Source of the DNA: an uncultured Rhodospirillales bacterium | GTDB taxonomy: Bacteria; Pseudomonadota; Alphaproteobacteria; Acetobacterales; Acetobacteraceae | Assembly (NCBI GenBank): GCA_903924855.1 | Contig: CAIYCW010000039.1 | Coordinates: 1-32,172 of the forward strand | Direction: 5' to 3' | Length of the DNA stretch: 32,172 bases | Part shown: positions 15,855 to 23,815 of the stretch, piece after piece | How the letters are laid out: each line of letters starts with the position of its first letter | How positions within the stretch are numbered: the stretch's first letter is position 1 | The notes under the pieces: generated by a model | The model's input: the letters and a program-made list of their open reading frames with translations, nothing else | Databases searched by the model: none | Told to the model about the DNA's origin: nothing | Position numbers and translations under genes: made by a program

Positions 15855-17195
15855 TCAGGCGGCTTCGGCGCGGATTGCCTCGCCCAGCACGTCGAAAATC
15901 CGGTCGACATGGTGGTGTTCGGCGATCAGCGGCGGGGAGAGGGCGATGATGTCGCCGGTGACGCGGATCAGCACGCCGTTGTCGAAGCAGCGATGGAAGA
16001 CCGCCATGGCGCGTTCGGTGGGTTTGCCGGGGCGGGGGGCCAGCTCGATGCCGGCGACCATGCCGAGATTGCGCACATCGATCACGTTGGGCAGGCCGCG
16101 CATCTGGTGGGCGGCGGCGCCGAAGACCGGCTCCATCGCGCGGGCGCGGCCGGGCAGATCCTCGGTGCGGTGCAGGTCGATGGAGGCGATGGCGGCGGCG
16201 GAGGCGAGCGGGTGGCCGGAATAGGTGTAGCCGTGGAACAGCTCGATGCCGGCGGGGGCGCCATCGACGATGGTGCGATACACGGTGTCGTGACAGGCGA
16301 CAGCACCCATCGGCACGGCGGCGTTGGTGAGGCCCTTGGCCATCGTCATGATGTCCGGTGCGACACCCAGGCGCTCGGCGCCGAAATTGGCGCCGATGCG
16401 GCCGAAGCCGGTGATGACCTCATCATAGATCAGCAGGATGCCGTGATCGGTGCAGATCTTGCGCAGGCGTTCGAGGTAGCCGACCGGCGGGACCAGCACG
16501 CCGGTGGAGCCGGCGAGCGGTTCGACCATGACGGCTGCGATGGTCTCGGCGCCGTGGAGTGCGATGAGGTTGAGCAGATTGTCCGCCAGATGCGCGCCCC
16601 AGGCGGGCTGGCCGTCGGTGAAGGCGTTGTGTTCCAGGGAGTGGGTGTGGGGCAGATGATCGACATAGGGCAGCAGGGCGCCGAACTGCTTGCGGTTGGT
16701 GCCGATGCCACCCACCGACATGCCGCCGAAGCCCACGCCGTGATAGCCGCGCTCGCGGCCGATCAGCCGCACCCGGCTGCTTTCGCCGCGGGCGCGGTGA
16801 TAGGCCAGCGCGATCTTCAGCGCGGTGTCCGCCGATTCGGAGCCGGAGTTGGTGAAGAACACACGGTCCATGCCGGGCGGGGTGATCTCGGCCACTTTAG
16901 CGGCGGCCTGGAAGGCGATGGGGTGGGCCATCTGGAAGGTGGGGGCGAAATCCATCACCGCGGCCTGGCGCTGGATCGCCTCGGTGATCTCGCGGCGGCC
17001 ATGGCCTGCGTTGCAGCACCAGAGGCCGGCGGTGCCGTCGATCACCTCGCGGTTGTCGTTGGTGTAGTAGAGCATGCCCTCGGCGCGGGCGAGCATGCGC
17101 GGGGTGGATTTGAAGGCGCGGTTGGCGGTGTAGGGCATCCAGAACGCGTCGAGATTGTTGGGGCGGCCAAGGGGAATGGAGTCGATCTCGTTCAT
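15855..17195 (-). CDS. Class III aminotransferase (omega-amino acid:pyruvate type)
   Basis: A PLP-dependent class III aminotransferase of 446 residues, closest in appearance to beta-alanine/omega-amino acid:pyruvate transaminases. It shows FWMPYTANRAFK near the start, TNSGSESADTALKIA (115-129), GYHGVGFGGMSVGG, YDEVITGFGR (Asp258) and the PLP lysine Lys287 in MTMAKGLTNAAVPMGAV. Such enzymes transfer amino groups from beta-alanine or similar donors to pyruvate; the donor here cannot be decided from sequence alone. AGGAC is 8 nt upstream of the ATG. It ends 77 bp before gpmI and is divergent from the GST gene. Confidence 0.92.
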   Translation of the reverse strand: MNEIDSIPLGRPNNLDAFWMPYTANRAFKSTPRMLARAEGMLYYTNDNREVIDGTAGLWCCNAGHGRREITEAIQRQAAVMDFAPTFQMAHPIAFQAAAKVAEITPPGMDRVFFTNSGSESADTALKIALAYHRARGESSRVRLIGRERGYHGVGFGGMSVGGIGTNRKQFGALLPYVDHLPHTHSLEHNAFTDGQPAWGAHLADNLLNLIALHGAETIAAVMVEPLAGSTGVLVPPVGYLERLRKICTDHGILLIYDEVITGFGRIGANFGAERLGVAPDIMTMAKGLTNAAVPMGAVACHDTVYRTIVDGAPAGIELFHGYTYSGHPLASAAAIASIDLHRTEDLPGRARAMEPVFGAAAHQMRGLPNVIDVRNLGMVAGIELAPRPGKPTERAMAVFHRCFDNGVLIRVTGDIIALSPPLIAEHHHVDRIFDVLGEAIRAEAA

Positions 17196-17242
17196 GGCGC
17201 TTGTCCTGGCGGCGGTGAGGGGGCGGAATAGGGATGCAACGT

Positions 17243-17260
17243 CGCGCCAAAACTGGCGCG
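17243..17260. other. Perfect hairpin between aminotransferase and GST genes
   Basis: CGCGCCA-AAAC-TGGCGCG is a perfect 7-bp stem with a 4-base loop, about 25 bp upstream of the GST start. It could be an operator or a 5'-leader hairpin; no regulator gene is adjacent. Confidence 0.35.
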
Positions 17261-17283
17261 CTTCAAGCCGGGAGTGACCGCAG

Positions 17284-17937
17284 ATGACTGAAAACCGCCT
17301 CTATCTTGGCACCAAGCGCTATTCCTCGTGGTCGCTGCGCGGGTGGATGGCGGTGCGGCTGGCGGGGCTGCGTGTGGAGGAGGTGATGATCCCGCTGGCC
17401 GGCGGGTCCACGCCCGCGGTGAAGGCGGCCTCGCCTTCGGGGTTCGTGCCGTATCTGGAGCATGACGGCAACCGGATCTGGGACAGTCTGGCGATCGGGG
17501 AATATTGCGCGGAGCTGGAGCCTGGGCTGTGGCCTTCGGCGCGGGCGGATCGGGCGCATGCGCGGGCGGTGGCGGCGGAGATGCATAGCGGGTTTCGCGA
17601 GCTGCGCATCAACATGCCGATGAGCCTGTATCGCAGCGCCAAGGGGGCGGGGGCCGCGCCTGCGGTGCTGGCCGATATCGCGCGCATCGAGCGTGTGTGG
17701 GCCGAGACGCTGGCGCGATCGGGCGGGCCGTATCTCAACGGGGCGCAGCCGGGCATTGCGGATTGCATGTATGCGCCGGTGGTGTTCCGGTTCATGACCT
17801 ATGCGCCCTCACTGTCCGAGACGTCGGAGGCGTACTGCGCGCAGATGCGCGCGCATCATCTGATGCAGTCCTGGTACGCGGATGCGGCGCTGGAGCCGCA
17901 GGATTGGTGGATCGCCTCAATGGAGGCGGCGCTGTGA
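17284..17937 (+). CDS. Glutathione S-transferase family protein
   Basis: 217 residues with the GST layout. The N-terminal thioredoxin-like domain starts LYLGTKRYSSWSLRGWM, where the SSWSLR segment is the glutathione-site serine region of the YfcF/maleylacetoacetate-like branch, and includes SPSGFVPYLEHDG and WDSLAIGEYCAE. The rest is an all-helical domain ending WYADAALEPQDWW. Conjugation to glutathione is the likely activity; the substrate is unknown. GGAG lies 10 nt upstream. It starts a plus-strand run of genes. Confidence 0.92.
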   Translation: MTENRLYLGTKRYSSWSLRGWMAVRLAGLRVEEVMIPLAGGSTPAVKAASPSGFVPYLEHDGNRIWDSLAIGEYCAELEPGLWPSARADRAHARAVAAEMHSGFRELRINMPMSLYRSAKGAGAAPAVLADIARIERVWAETLARSGGPYLNGAQPGIADCMYAPVVFRFMTYAPSLSETSEAYCAQMRAHHLMQSWYADAALEPQDWWIASMEAAL

Positions 17938-18040
17938 TGGAGCGGCAGGTCGGACAGGAACCCTGTCTGGAAGGGTTGCAGTGAGGGGAAGCGGGGCCGC
18001 ATAGTTGCAGGCCCCCGCACGCCCAAGGATGTTCGGCACG

Positions 18041-19132
18041 ATGCCCCGTATCGCCGTTCTGCTGCCTGAGCAGGAACGCTTCTCGCCCAACGCCGCCCAC
18101 GCCATCGCCTTGCTGGCGCGTGTGATGGCGCGCCCGCGCGATGGGATGGCGCCTGTGGTGTATGGTGCTGGCGTTGCGGTGCCGTTCGGCGATGTGGCGT
18201 TCGAGCCGGTGGCGCGGCCGTGGCGGCCGTTTCAGACCGGCTCGCGCTATGCGGCCGGTGCCACGGAGGCGATCGGCCGGGCGCTGCCGGATCTGATCGA
18301 GGTGCATGACCAGCCGGATCTGGCGCTGCATCTGGCGCGCAAATTTCCCAAAGTGCCGGTGACGTTGTTTCTGCACAACGACCCGCAGGCGATGCGGCAG
18401 GCGCAGACCGCCGAGCAGCGCAGCTTTCTGCTGGCGCGGCTGGCGCTGGTGGCGCCGGTCTCCGCCTATGTGCGCGACCGGCTGCTGGAAGGGGTGAGCA
18501 CGCGGGCCCGGGTCGAGGTGTTTGCCAATTTCGTCGACCTGGCGGCGATGCCCGCGCCGCAGCCGCAGAAATGCATTCTGTTTGCCGGGCGGGTGGCGGC
18601 GGACAAGGGGGCGGACAGTTTCGTTGCCGCCTGTGGCCGGGCGCTGAAGCTGCTGCCGGGCTGGCGGGCGGAGATTGTGGGGGCGGATGATCCGTCCTGG
18701 CCGGGGGTGGATGCGGCGTTCATCGCCTCCATCACCCAGGAGGCGGATGCGGCCAATGTGGGGATGCTGGGCTGGCGGCCGCATGTGGACGTGCTGCACG
18801 CGATGGCGCGCGCGGCCATTGTGGTGGTGCCGAGTCGGCTGCCGGAGCCGTTCGGGCTGGCGGCCCTTGAGGCGATGGCCTGTGGCGCCGCCCTGCTCTG
18901 CGCGCCGCGTGGCGGGCTGGCCGAGGTGATGGGGGATGCGGCCCTGCCGATCAACCCGGATGATCCGGCCACCATCGCCGCCAATATCGTGGCCCTGGCG
19001 CTGGACAGGCCGCGCCGGGCCGCACTTTCGCGCGCAGGGCTGGCGCGGGCGGCGCAGTTCTCCGCCGAGGATGCGCTGGCGCGGCTGTCTGCCATGCGCA
19101 GCCTTGTGCTGCGGGAATGGCCGCGGGCGTGA
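18041..19132 (+). CDS. Glycosyltransferase family 4 protein
   Basis: A GT-B fold glycosyltransferase of 363 residues. It opens MPRIAVLLPEQERFSPN, has IEVHDQPDLALHLARKFP in the N-terminal half, and in the GT4 half has CILFAGRVAADKGADSFVAA and PSRLPEPFGLAALEAMACG, the E-x7-E nucleotide-sugar motif. It probably adds a sugar to a surface glycan or lipid, but no partner glycan genes are nearby, so the acceptor is unknown. In-frame starts at TTG 18005 and ATG 18029 exist; ATG 18041 gives the family-like N-terminus. It is 103 bp downstream of the GST gene. Confidence 0.9.
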   Translation: MPRIAVLLPEQERFSPNAAHAIALLARVMARPRDGMAPVVYGAGVAVPFGDVAFEPVARPWRPFQTGSRYAAGATEAIGRALPDLIEVHDQPDLALHLARKFPKVPVTLFLHNDPQAMRQAQTAEQRSFLLARLALVAPVSAYVRDRLLEGVSTRARVEVFANFVDLAAMPAPQPQKCILFAGRVAADKGADSFVAACGRALKLLPGWRAEIVGADDPSWPGVDAAFIASITQEADAANVGMLGWRPHVDVLHAMARAAIVVVPSRLPEPFGLAALEAMACGAALLCAPRGGLAEVMGDAALPINPDDPATIAANIVALALDRPRRAALSRAGLARAAQFSAEDALARLSAMRSLVLREWPRA

Positions 19133-19178
19133 TGCCTGCCTATATGGACTGCAATTGACCTCTGCCGGAGCTGTCCCC

Positions 19179-20177
19179 ATGCCTGAGTCCGTTGTTGACG
19201 CAACCCAAGCGCTGATCCCTGTCACCGTGCTCACCGGGTATCTGGGGGCCGGCAAGACCACGCTGCTCAACCGCATCCTGTCTGAACAGCACGGCCGCAA
19301 ATACGCCGTGGTGATCAACGAGTTCGGTGAGCTCGGCGTGGACAACGACCTTGTGGTGGACACCGATGAAGAGGTGTTCGAGATGAACAATGGCTGCATC
19401 TGCTGCACGGTGCGCGGCGATCTGATCCGCATCATCGGTGCGCTGATGAAGCGCAAGGGCCGCTTCGACGGCATCATCATCGAGACCACGGGCCTGGCCA
19501 ACCCGGCACCCGTGGCGCAGACCTTCTTTGTGGATGACAACATCAAGAGCCGCACGCGTCTGGATGCGATCATCACCGTGGTGGATGCCAAGCATCTGCC
19601 GCAGCGCCTGGCCGACAGCAGCGAAGCCGCCGAGCAGATCGCGTTTGCCGACACCATCGTGCTCAACAAGATCGACCTGGTGACACCTGCCGAAGCCGAT
19701 GCGGTGGAGGCGCTGATCCGCGGCATCAACCGCACCGCGCGCATCATCCGGGCGGAGAAATCCAACGTCGATATCTCGGCACTGCTCAACCAGGGCGCGT
19801 TCGACCTCTCCCGCGTGCTGGAGCATCTGCCCTCCTTCCTGGAGACGGATGAGCACAGCCACAATGACGACATCGCCTCCATGAGCTTTGAGGCGAAGCG
19901 GCCGCTGGACCCGGAGAAGTTCAACGCCTGGATCGGCGAGCTGCTGGCGCAGAAGGGGCAGGATCTGCTGCGCACGAAGGGGATCCTCTCATACGAGGGG
20001 GATGACCGGCGCTTCGCCTTCCAGGCGGTGCACATGATTGCGGATGGCGATTTCATCGGCCCCTGGAAGGGGGAGGAGCGCACCTCGCGCATCGTGTTCA
20101 TCGGCCGCAACCTGAACCGGCCGCAGCTGCGGCGCGGGTTCGAAGCCTGCCAAGCCGACAGCAAAGCGGCGGATTGA
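19179..20177 (+). CDS. CobW/COG0523 family GTP-binding metal chaperone
   Basis: A G3E GTPase of 332 residues. Walker A is GYLGAGKTT (20-28), the metal-binding CICC motif gives Cys73, Cys75 and Cys76, the switch segment is ETTGLANPAP, and the base-recognition motif NKID is at 163-166. A short HSHNDD stretch follows the GTPase domain, then the CobW C-terminal domain (LDPEKFNAWIGELL to the end). Members deliver zinc or cobalt to target enzymes. No cobalamin genes are in the window, so a zinc role is more likely, but I see no clear Zur box upstream. GGAG lies 9 nt before the ATG. The WD40 gene follows after 2 bp. Confidence 0.93.
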   Translation: MPESVVDATQALIPVTVLTGYLGAGKTTLLNRILSEQHGRKYAVVINEFGELGVDNDLVVDTDEEVFEMNNGCICCTVRGDLIRIIGALMKRKGRFDGIIIETTGLANPAPVAQTFFVDDNIKSRTRLDAIITVVDAKHLPQRLADSSEAAEQIAFADTIVLNKIDLVTPAEADAVEALIRGINRTARIIRAEKSNVDISALLNQGAFDLSRVLEHLPSFLETDEHSHNDDIASMSFEAKRPLDPEKFNAWIGELLAQKGQDLLRTKGILSYEGDDRRFAFQAVHMIADGDFIGPWKGEERTSRIVFIGRNLNRPQLRRGFEACQADSKAAD

Positions 20178-20179
20178 GC

Positions 20180-21220
20180 ATGGGCGAGACGGTCAGCGCC
20201 GATCACATCCTGCAGACGCGCGGTGTGTTCAGCCAGTTCGACGCCTACACGGTCTCGGCCTGTTTCGATGCCAAGGGCAACGCTGGCTTCGGCCTGGGCG
20301 ACGGCACGGTGCGGATCAACCCGCACGCCCAACCCCTCGGCTGGCTTTCTGCCGACGCGCATGACGGCGCCCTGCTCGGCCTGTGCACCGATCCGTCCGG
20401 CACGGGCTTCATCTCGGGTGGCGATGATGGCGCGCTCATGCGCATCACCCCCGCGGCCGAGGCCACGCGCGTGGCCGGGTTTGGCGGCAAATGGGTGGAG
20501 CAGGTGGCAAGCTTCGGCGATGCCAAGACCCAGCTGATCGCAGCCGGCGTGGGCAAGAGGCTGCACATCCTCACCGCCGCCGGCGCCACGCTGAAGACGG
20601 TGGAACATCCCTCCACCGTCACCGGCATTGCGTTTGACGCCAAGGGCAAGCGCTTCGCCGCCAGCCATTACAACGGAGCCAGCATCTGGTTCGTGGCCAG
20701 CAAGACCGACAACCCCCGCAAGCTGGACTGGAAGGGCAGCCACACCGGCATCACCTTCAGCCCGGATGGCGACGTGGTGGTGACCTCGATGCAGGAGAAC
20801 TCCCTGCATGGCTGGCGCCTGTCGGACGGGCAAAACATGCGCATGTCCGGCTATCCATCGAAAACCCAATCCCTCTCCTTCACCCGCAACGGCAAATGGC
20901 TGGCCAGCTCCGGTGCTGAATCCATCGTGCTGTGGCCGTTCTTCAATGGCGGGCCGATGGGCAAGGCGCCCACCGAACTGGCCGGCGGAGACGAGGCGCT
21001 GTGCTCGGTTCTCACCTGCCACCCGGTGCAGGAGGCGGTGGCGGCCGGCTTCAGCGACGGGCTGGTGCTGATGGCCGATATTCCCAATGCCCGCATCCTG
21101 CCGATCGCCGCCCCCGGGCGCGGCGCCGTCTCCGCCATTGCGTGGAGCCGGGATGGCACGCATCTGGCCTTCGGCACCGAGACCGGCTTTTGTGCCGTGG
21201 TTGATTTCACCAAGCGATAA
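20180..21220 (+). CDS. WD40-repeat protein coupled to the CobW-type gene
   Basis: 346 residues of WD40-like blades with no signal peptide. Recurrent units include LCTDPSGTGFISGGDDGALM, ITFSPDGDVVVTSMQENSLHGW, LSFTRNGKWLASSGAESIVLW and IAWSRDGTHLAFGTETGFCAV. About seven repeats are likely, so one beta-propeller that could act as a binding platform. It begins 2 bp after the CobW stop (ATG 20180; an earlier in-frame TTG at 20174 overlaps the stop), so the two are almost certainly co-translated. That suggests it is a partner or client of the GTPase, although no function is established. Confidence 0.88.
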   Translation: MGETVSADHILQTRGVFSQFDAYTVSACFDAKGNAGFGLGDGTVRINPHAQPLGWLSADAHDGALLGLCTDPSGTGFISGGDDGALMRITPAAEATRVAGFGGKWVEQVASFGDAKTQLIAAGVGKRLHILTAAGATLKTVEHPSTVTGIAFDAKGKRFAASHYNGASIWFVASKTDNPRKLDWKGSHTGITFSPDGDVVVTSMQENSLHGWRLSDGQNMRMSGYPSKTQSLSFTRNGKWLASSGAESIVLWPFFNGGPMGKAPTELAGGDEALCSVLTCHPVQEAVAAGFSDGLVLMADIPNARILPIAAPGRGAVSAIAWSRDGTHLAFGTETGFCAVVDFTKR

Positions 21221-21229
21221 GGCGGCCCC

Positions 21230-22051
21230 ATGACGATCATCACCACAAACGGTCTGCACATGCCCAAGCTCGGCCTTGGCACGTTTCGCCTGAAGGGCGA
21301 GGAATGCGTGGCCGCCGTCTCAGGCGCACTCGACCGCGGCTACCAGCATCTGGACACCGCCAAGATGTACGCCAACGAAGAGGCGGTGGGCGAGGCGATG
21401 GCCAACAGCGCCGTTGCACGCTCCGACATTCACCTCACCACCAAGGTCTGGTGGGACAGCCTGGCGCCGGATGCCATGCAGCGCTCGCTGGATGACAGCC
21501 TGGCCAAGCTGCGCACCGATTACCTGGATCTGTTCCTGATCCATTGGCCGGCCCCGGGCATGGACCTGGCCGCTGCGCTTCACGCCATCATGGCGATCAA
21601 GGAGCAGGGAATGGTGCGCAACATCGGCGTGTGCAACTTCCCGCTCGGCATGTTCCGCCGCGCCGTGGAGGAGATTCAGGCGCCCATCGTGGTGCACCAG
21701 TTCGAATACCATGTGCTGCTGGACCAAACCCCGCTCGTCTCCTACGCCCAATCCCGCAACATCGCGGTGACCGCCTATTGCCCCCTCGCCCAGGGCCGCC
21801 TGGCAGACCACCCCTCGCTTGCCACCATCGCCACCAAACACAAGGCCAGCCCCGCGCAGATCGCCCTCAAATGGCTGCTCGACCAGGATGGCGTGACCGC
21901 CATTCCCAAGGCCGGCCGCGCCGAAAGCCAACTGGCCAATCTGGCGGCGTGGGATGTGACGCTCGATGATCTGGACAGGGCGGCCATTGCGGCTCTGCCG
22001 AAGGCTGAGCGGTTTGTGAATCCGGCCTTTGCGCCGGATTGGGCGGCGTAG
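21230..22051 (+). CDS. Aldo/keto reductase (2,5-diketo-gluconate reductase type)
   Basis: A 273-residue NADPH-dependent aldo/keto reductase. The catalytic tetrad is complete: Asp42 and Tyr47 in LDTAKMYANE, Lys72 in TTKVWW and His105 in LIHWP. GVCNFPLGMFRRA and the cofactor loop IPKAGRAESQLAN are also typical. Size and motifs resemble DkgB-like enzymes that reduce aldehydes such as methylglyoxal. It starts 9 bp after the WD40 gene, so it is probably in the same operon. The TAG stop lies inside a GTAGGGCGGG palindromic repeat. Confidence 0.94.
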   Translation: MTIITTNGLHMPKLGLGTFRLKGEECVAAVSGALDRGYQHLDTAKMYANEEAVGEAMANSAVARSDIHLTTKVWWDSLAPDAMQRSLDDSLAKLRTDYLDLFLIHWPAPGMDLAAALHAIMAIKEQGMVRNIGVCNFPLGMFRRAVEEIQAPIVVHQFEYHVLLDQTPLVSYAQSRNIAVTAYCPLAQGRLADHPSLATIATKHKASPAQIALKWLLDQDGVTAIPKAGRAESQLANLAAWDVTLDDLDRAAIAALPKAERFVNPAFAPDWAA

Positions 22052-22073
22052 GGCGGGTCTCGACCCACCCTCC
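22047..22073 (+). repeat. GTAGGGCGGGTC hairpin containing the aldo/keto reductase stop
   Basis: GTAGGGCGGGTC and GACCCACCC pair around TC with one mismatch. The TAG stop codon of the aldo/keto reductase is part of the repeat. Related copies are at 32111 and 23795. Confidence 0.65.
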
Positions 22074-22112
22074 CCAGGCCAGAAGGCGTAGGGAAGATTT
22101 ACCGAAGCAAGC

Positions 22113-22153
22113 CCTTCTTTTTGTGAACAAAAAGAAGCAAAAAAACTTCATCC
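22113..22153 (+). repeat. 3' hairpin repeat, copy C (variant stem)
   Basis: CTTCTTTTTG-TGAA-CAAAAAGAAG is a perfect stem, followed by CAAAAAAACTTCATCC. It lies 62 nt after the aldo/keto reductase stop in that gene's direction. The loop-closing bases differ from other copies but still pair. Confidence 0.75.
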
Positions 22154-22236
22154 ATCAGCCCCACAGCCCGCCCCAACCCCGTCAGCCTCGCCCCTGGCGG
22201 GGGTGGAGCCCCGTTCCCGTCATCGCGAGCCCCCTT

Positions 22237-22271
22237 CCGTCATTGCGAGCGAAGCGAAGCAATCCACCGAA
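22237..22271 (+). repeat. TCATTGCGAGCGAAGCGAAG repeat, copy 1
   Basis: CCGTCATTGCGAGCGAAGCG followed by AAGCAATCCACCGAA. ATTGC and GCAAT form the ends of an imperfect hairpin. A second copy is at 32045 and a truncated one at 22217. From general knowledge, very similar sequences occur between genes in many unrelated proteobacteria. Confidence 0.75.
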
Positions 22272-22296
22272 CCCTACCCTTCCCCGCCCCACCTAC

Positions 22297-22332
22297 CGCG
22301 TAAGGTGCGCTAGCTTCGCAAACGCACCATCC
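22297..22332 (+). repeat. GGTGCG...CGCACC repeat
   Basis: CGTAAGGTGCGCTAGCTTCG followed by CAAACGCACC. The outer GGTGCG and CGCACC pair. It is related to the pair of GTAGGGTGCGTTCGCG elements at 24485 and 24537. Confidence 0.6.
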
Positions 22333-22389
22333 ACCCATAAAAAATAAACACCCCGGAACAAACCGGGCGCACCTCCGCGTCCCACCCCC

Positions 22390-23142
22390 TCACCAAAGCC
22401 GCCCATACCCCTCCCGCCGCGCCGCCGAAAGCACCCCGCGCGGCAGCGGAATCCGCCCCAGATCCAACTTCGGCCGAAGCTTGCGCACCCGCGGCGCCCG
22501 CGGCGGCCGTGGCACTGGCACAGGCCGCACCACCCCCGGCCGCAACACATCCGTCTCAACCGCCAGCGCCCGGCACAACGGCAGCAACACCCGCCCGGCC
22601 TGCGGCGAAGCGGCCAGCAGCGCCACCATCTCCGGCTGCGCCAGCACAAACCGCAACTGCTCGGCATACCCCGCCGCCTGAAACCCGCACGCCCGCACCA
22701 GCCACCCGAACCGCCCCGGCCACACCCGCTTGACGCGCAGCCTGCGCGGCCCCGCCCCCGAAACCGGTGGCAGACCCGCCCCCTCCCCCGTCACGCCATC
22801 CGGAGAGACCGCCTCACCATCCCAAAAACCCGCCATTGCGCGCACAGCGCAGGACTCCACCGCAATCGAACCCTCGTCCGCGCAGCCCGGCACGCTTGCG
22901 GGGCCCAAAGCCAAGCCCGGCCCCTCCGCCACGCGCCCCCGCCGCCGCAAAACCTGCCCGGCCCGAAACCGCGCCAGCATCCTCGCAATCCGCCGGTCAA
23001 TCTCCCCCAGCCGCCGATACAGCAGAAACATCAAAACCCGCCCCAACACCCCCCGCGCACCCCACGCAGCCACACCCGCACGCAATCCAAGGATCACGTC
23101 GGGCAGGGTCACGAAGGTGTCGGTGGTGGGCTGGGACTCCAT
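22390..23142 (-). CDS. Hypothetical protein, Arg/Pro-rich
   Basis: A 250-residue protein I do not recognise with certainty. The N-terminal part is hydrophobic and helical (TLPDVILGLRAGVAAWG, VLGRVLMFLLYRRLGEIDRR), then a low-complexity Gly/Arg middle, a helical block (FGWLVRACGFQAAGYAEQLR, MVALLAASPQAGRVLLPLCR) and a very basic Pro-rich tail (RPVPVPRPPRAPRVRK). The organised C-terminal half suggests a genuine gene. The ATG at 23142 has only GGTGG directly before it; a TTG at 23178 is in frame. The deleted IS lies about 50 bp upstream and may have replaced its promoter. Confidence 0.6.
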   Translation of the reverse strand: MESQPTTDTFVTLPDVILGLRAGVAAWGARGVLGRVLMFLLYRRLGEIDRRIARMLARFRAGQVLRRRGRVAEGPGLALGPASVPGCADEGSIAVESCAVRAMAGFWDGEAVSPDGVTGEGAGLPPVSGAGPRRLRVKRVWPGRFGWLVRACGFQAAGYAEQLRFVLAQPEMVALLAASPQAGRVLLPLCRALAVETDVLRPGVVRPVPVPRPPRAPRVRKLRPKLDLGRIPLPRGVLSAARREGYGRLW

Positions 23143-23194
23143 CCACCAGTGTGTTTCATACGGGGTGGCTGGAGGCAAGGTGTTTCCGACACCC

Positions 23195-23716
23195 AGGCTC
23201 AGGACCCGTTAAATTCCTTGCATCGACGCAACCCACCTCAAGGCGCACCGCACGGCGGCCGGTCTGCTCAAAAAAGGGCTGTTCCCCGCCGTATCGGACG
23301 CACCAAAGGCGGCCTGAACTCCAAGCTGCACGCGGTGTGCGACGGCCAGGGCCGGCCGATCGTGCTGCTGCTCTCGGAAGGGCAAATGAGCGACGACAAA
23401 GGAGCCGCCCTCACGCTGGATGCCTTGCCACCGGCCAAGGAAATGTTGGCTGATCACGGCTATGACAGCGACTGGCATCGCCAAGCCCTTCAGGCGAAGG
23501 GCATCTCGCCATGCATCCCCGGACGCAAGAACCGAAAGGTTCAGCCCGCCTACGACCCAAAGCTCTACCGGCAGCGCCATCGTATTGAAAACATGTTCGC
23601 GAAGCCGAAGGACTGGCGCCGCGTCGCAACCCGCTACGACAGATGCGCCCACACATTCATGTCGGCCATCGTCATCGCAGCCACCATGATATTTTGGATC
23701 AATGAGTCCTGAGCCT
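23195..23716 (+). mobile_element. Internally deleted IS5-family (IS427-like) element
   Basis: About 520 bp bounded by imperfect inverted repeats: left GGCTCAGGACCCGTTAA and right, read inward, GGCTCAGGACTCATTGA (14 of 17 match). It contains only the 3' half to two thirds of a DDE transposase gene. The sequence jumps from the left end almost directly to the codon for the first catalytic Asp, so about 300 bp of the usual 800-plus bp are missing. Both ends survive, so it could be moved in trans. I see no matching target duplication next to the ends. Confidence 0.85.
23222..23712 (+). pseudogene. IS5/IS427-like transposase, 5'-truncated, in two frames
   Basis: The first DDE Asp is in one frame (IDATHLKAHRTAAGLLKK, from 23222). 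The rest is in the -1 frame from about 23275: RRIGRTKGGLNSKLHAV, ADHGYDSDW with the second Asp, YRQRHRIENMFAKPKDW with the catalytic Glu, ending FWINES. The frames meet at an A-AAA-AAG run, a site where IS427-group elements are known to use programmed -1 frameshifting. The catalytic Asp, Asp and Glu all survive, but the N-terminal DNA-binding part is missing, so activity is unlikely. Confidence 0.85.
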
Positions 23717-23794
23717 AACGATGTTTCCGTCGGTATTGGCGCAACTGTGGGCCCGCAGGGTCCCAACGAACGCTCAGGGCCACAGCTCAGACTT

Positions 23795-23815
23795 CAGGGC
23801 GGAAACCCACCCTAC
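23795..23815 (-). repeat. GTAGGGTGGG repeat containing the brnA stop
   Basis: On the minus strand GTAGGGTGGGTTTCCGCCCT pairs GGGTGG with CCGCCC (one wobble). The TAG stop of brnA is part of it. Confidence 0.55.

Larger units (their letters stand above)
22052..22389. other. Gene-free 338-bp stretch packed with short repeats
   Basis: I see no gene. In order it holds the rest of the GTAGGG hairpin, hairpin repeat copy C (22113-22153), a GGCGGGGGTGGAGCCCCG palindrome (22197-22213), a partial and then a full copy of the TCATTGCGAGCGAAGCGAAG repeat (22217-22230, 22237-22271), and a GGTGCG...CGCACC repeat (22297-22332). Four repeat families lie in tandem between two convergent genes. Confidence 0.7.

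Noticed and set aside
17792..21259. A 1155-codon minus-strand frame opposite the glycosyltransferase, CobW and WD40 genes
   Set aside because: It is antisense to three well-identified genes and has no recognisable domain; a chance open frame in high-GC DNA.
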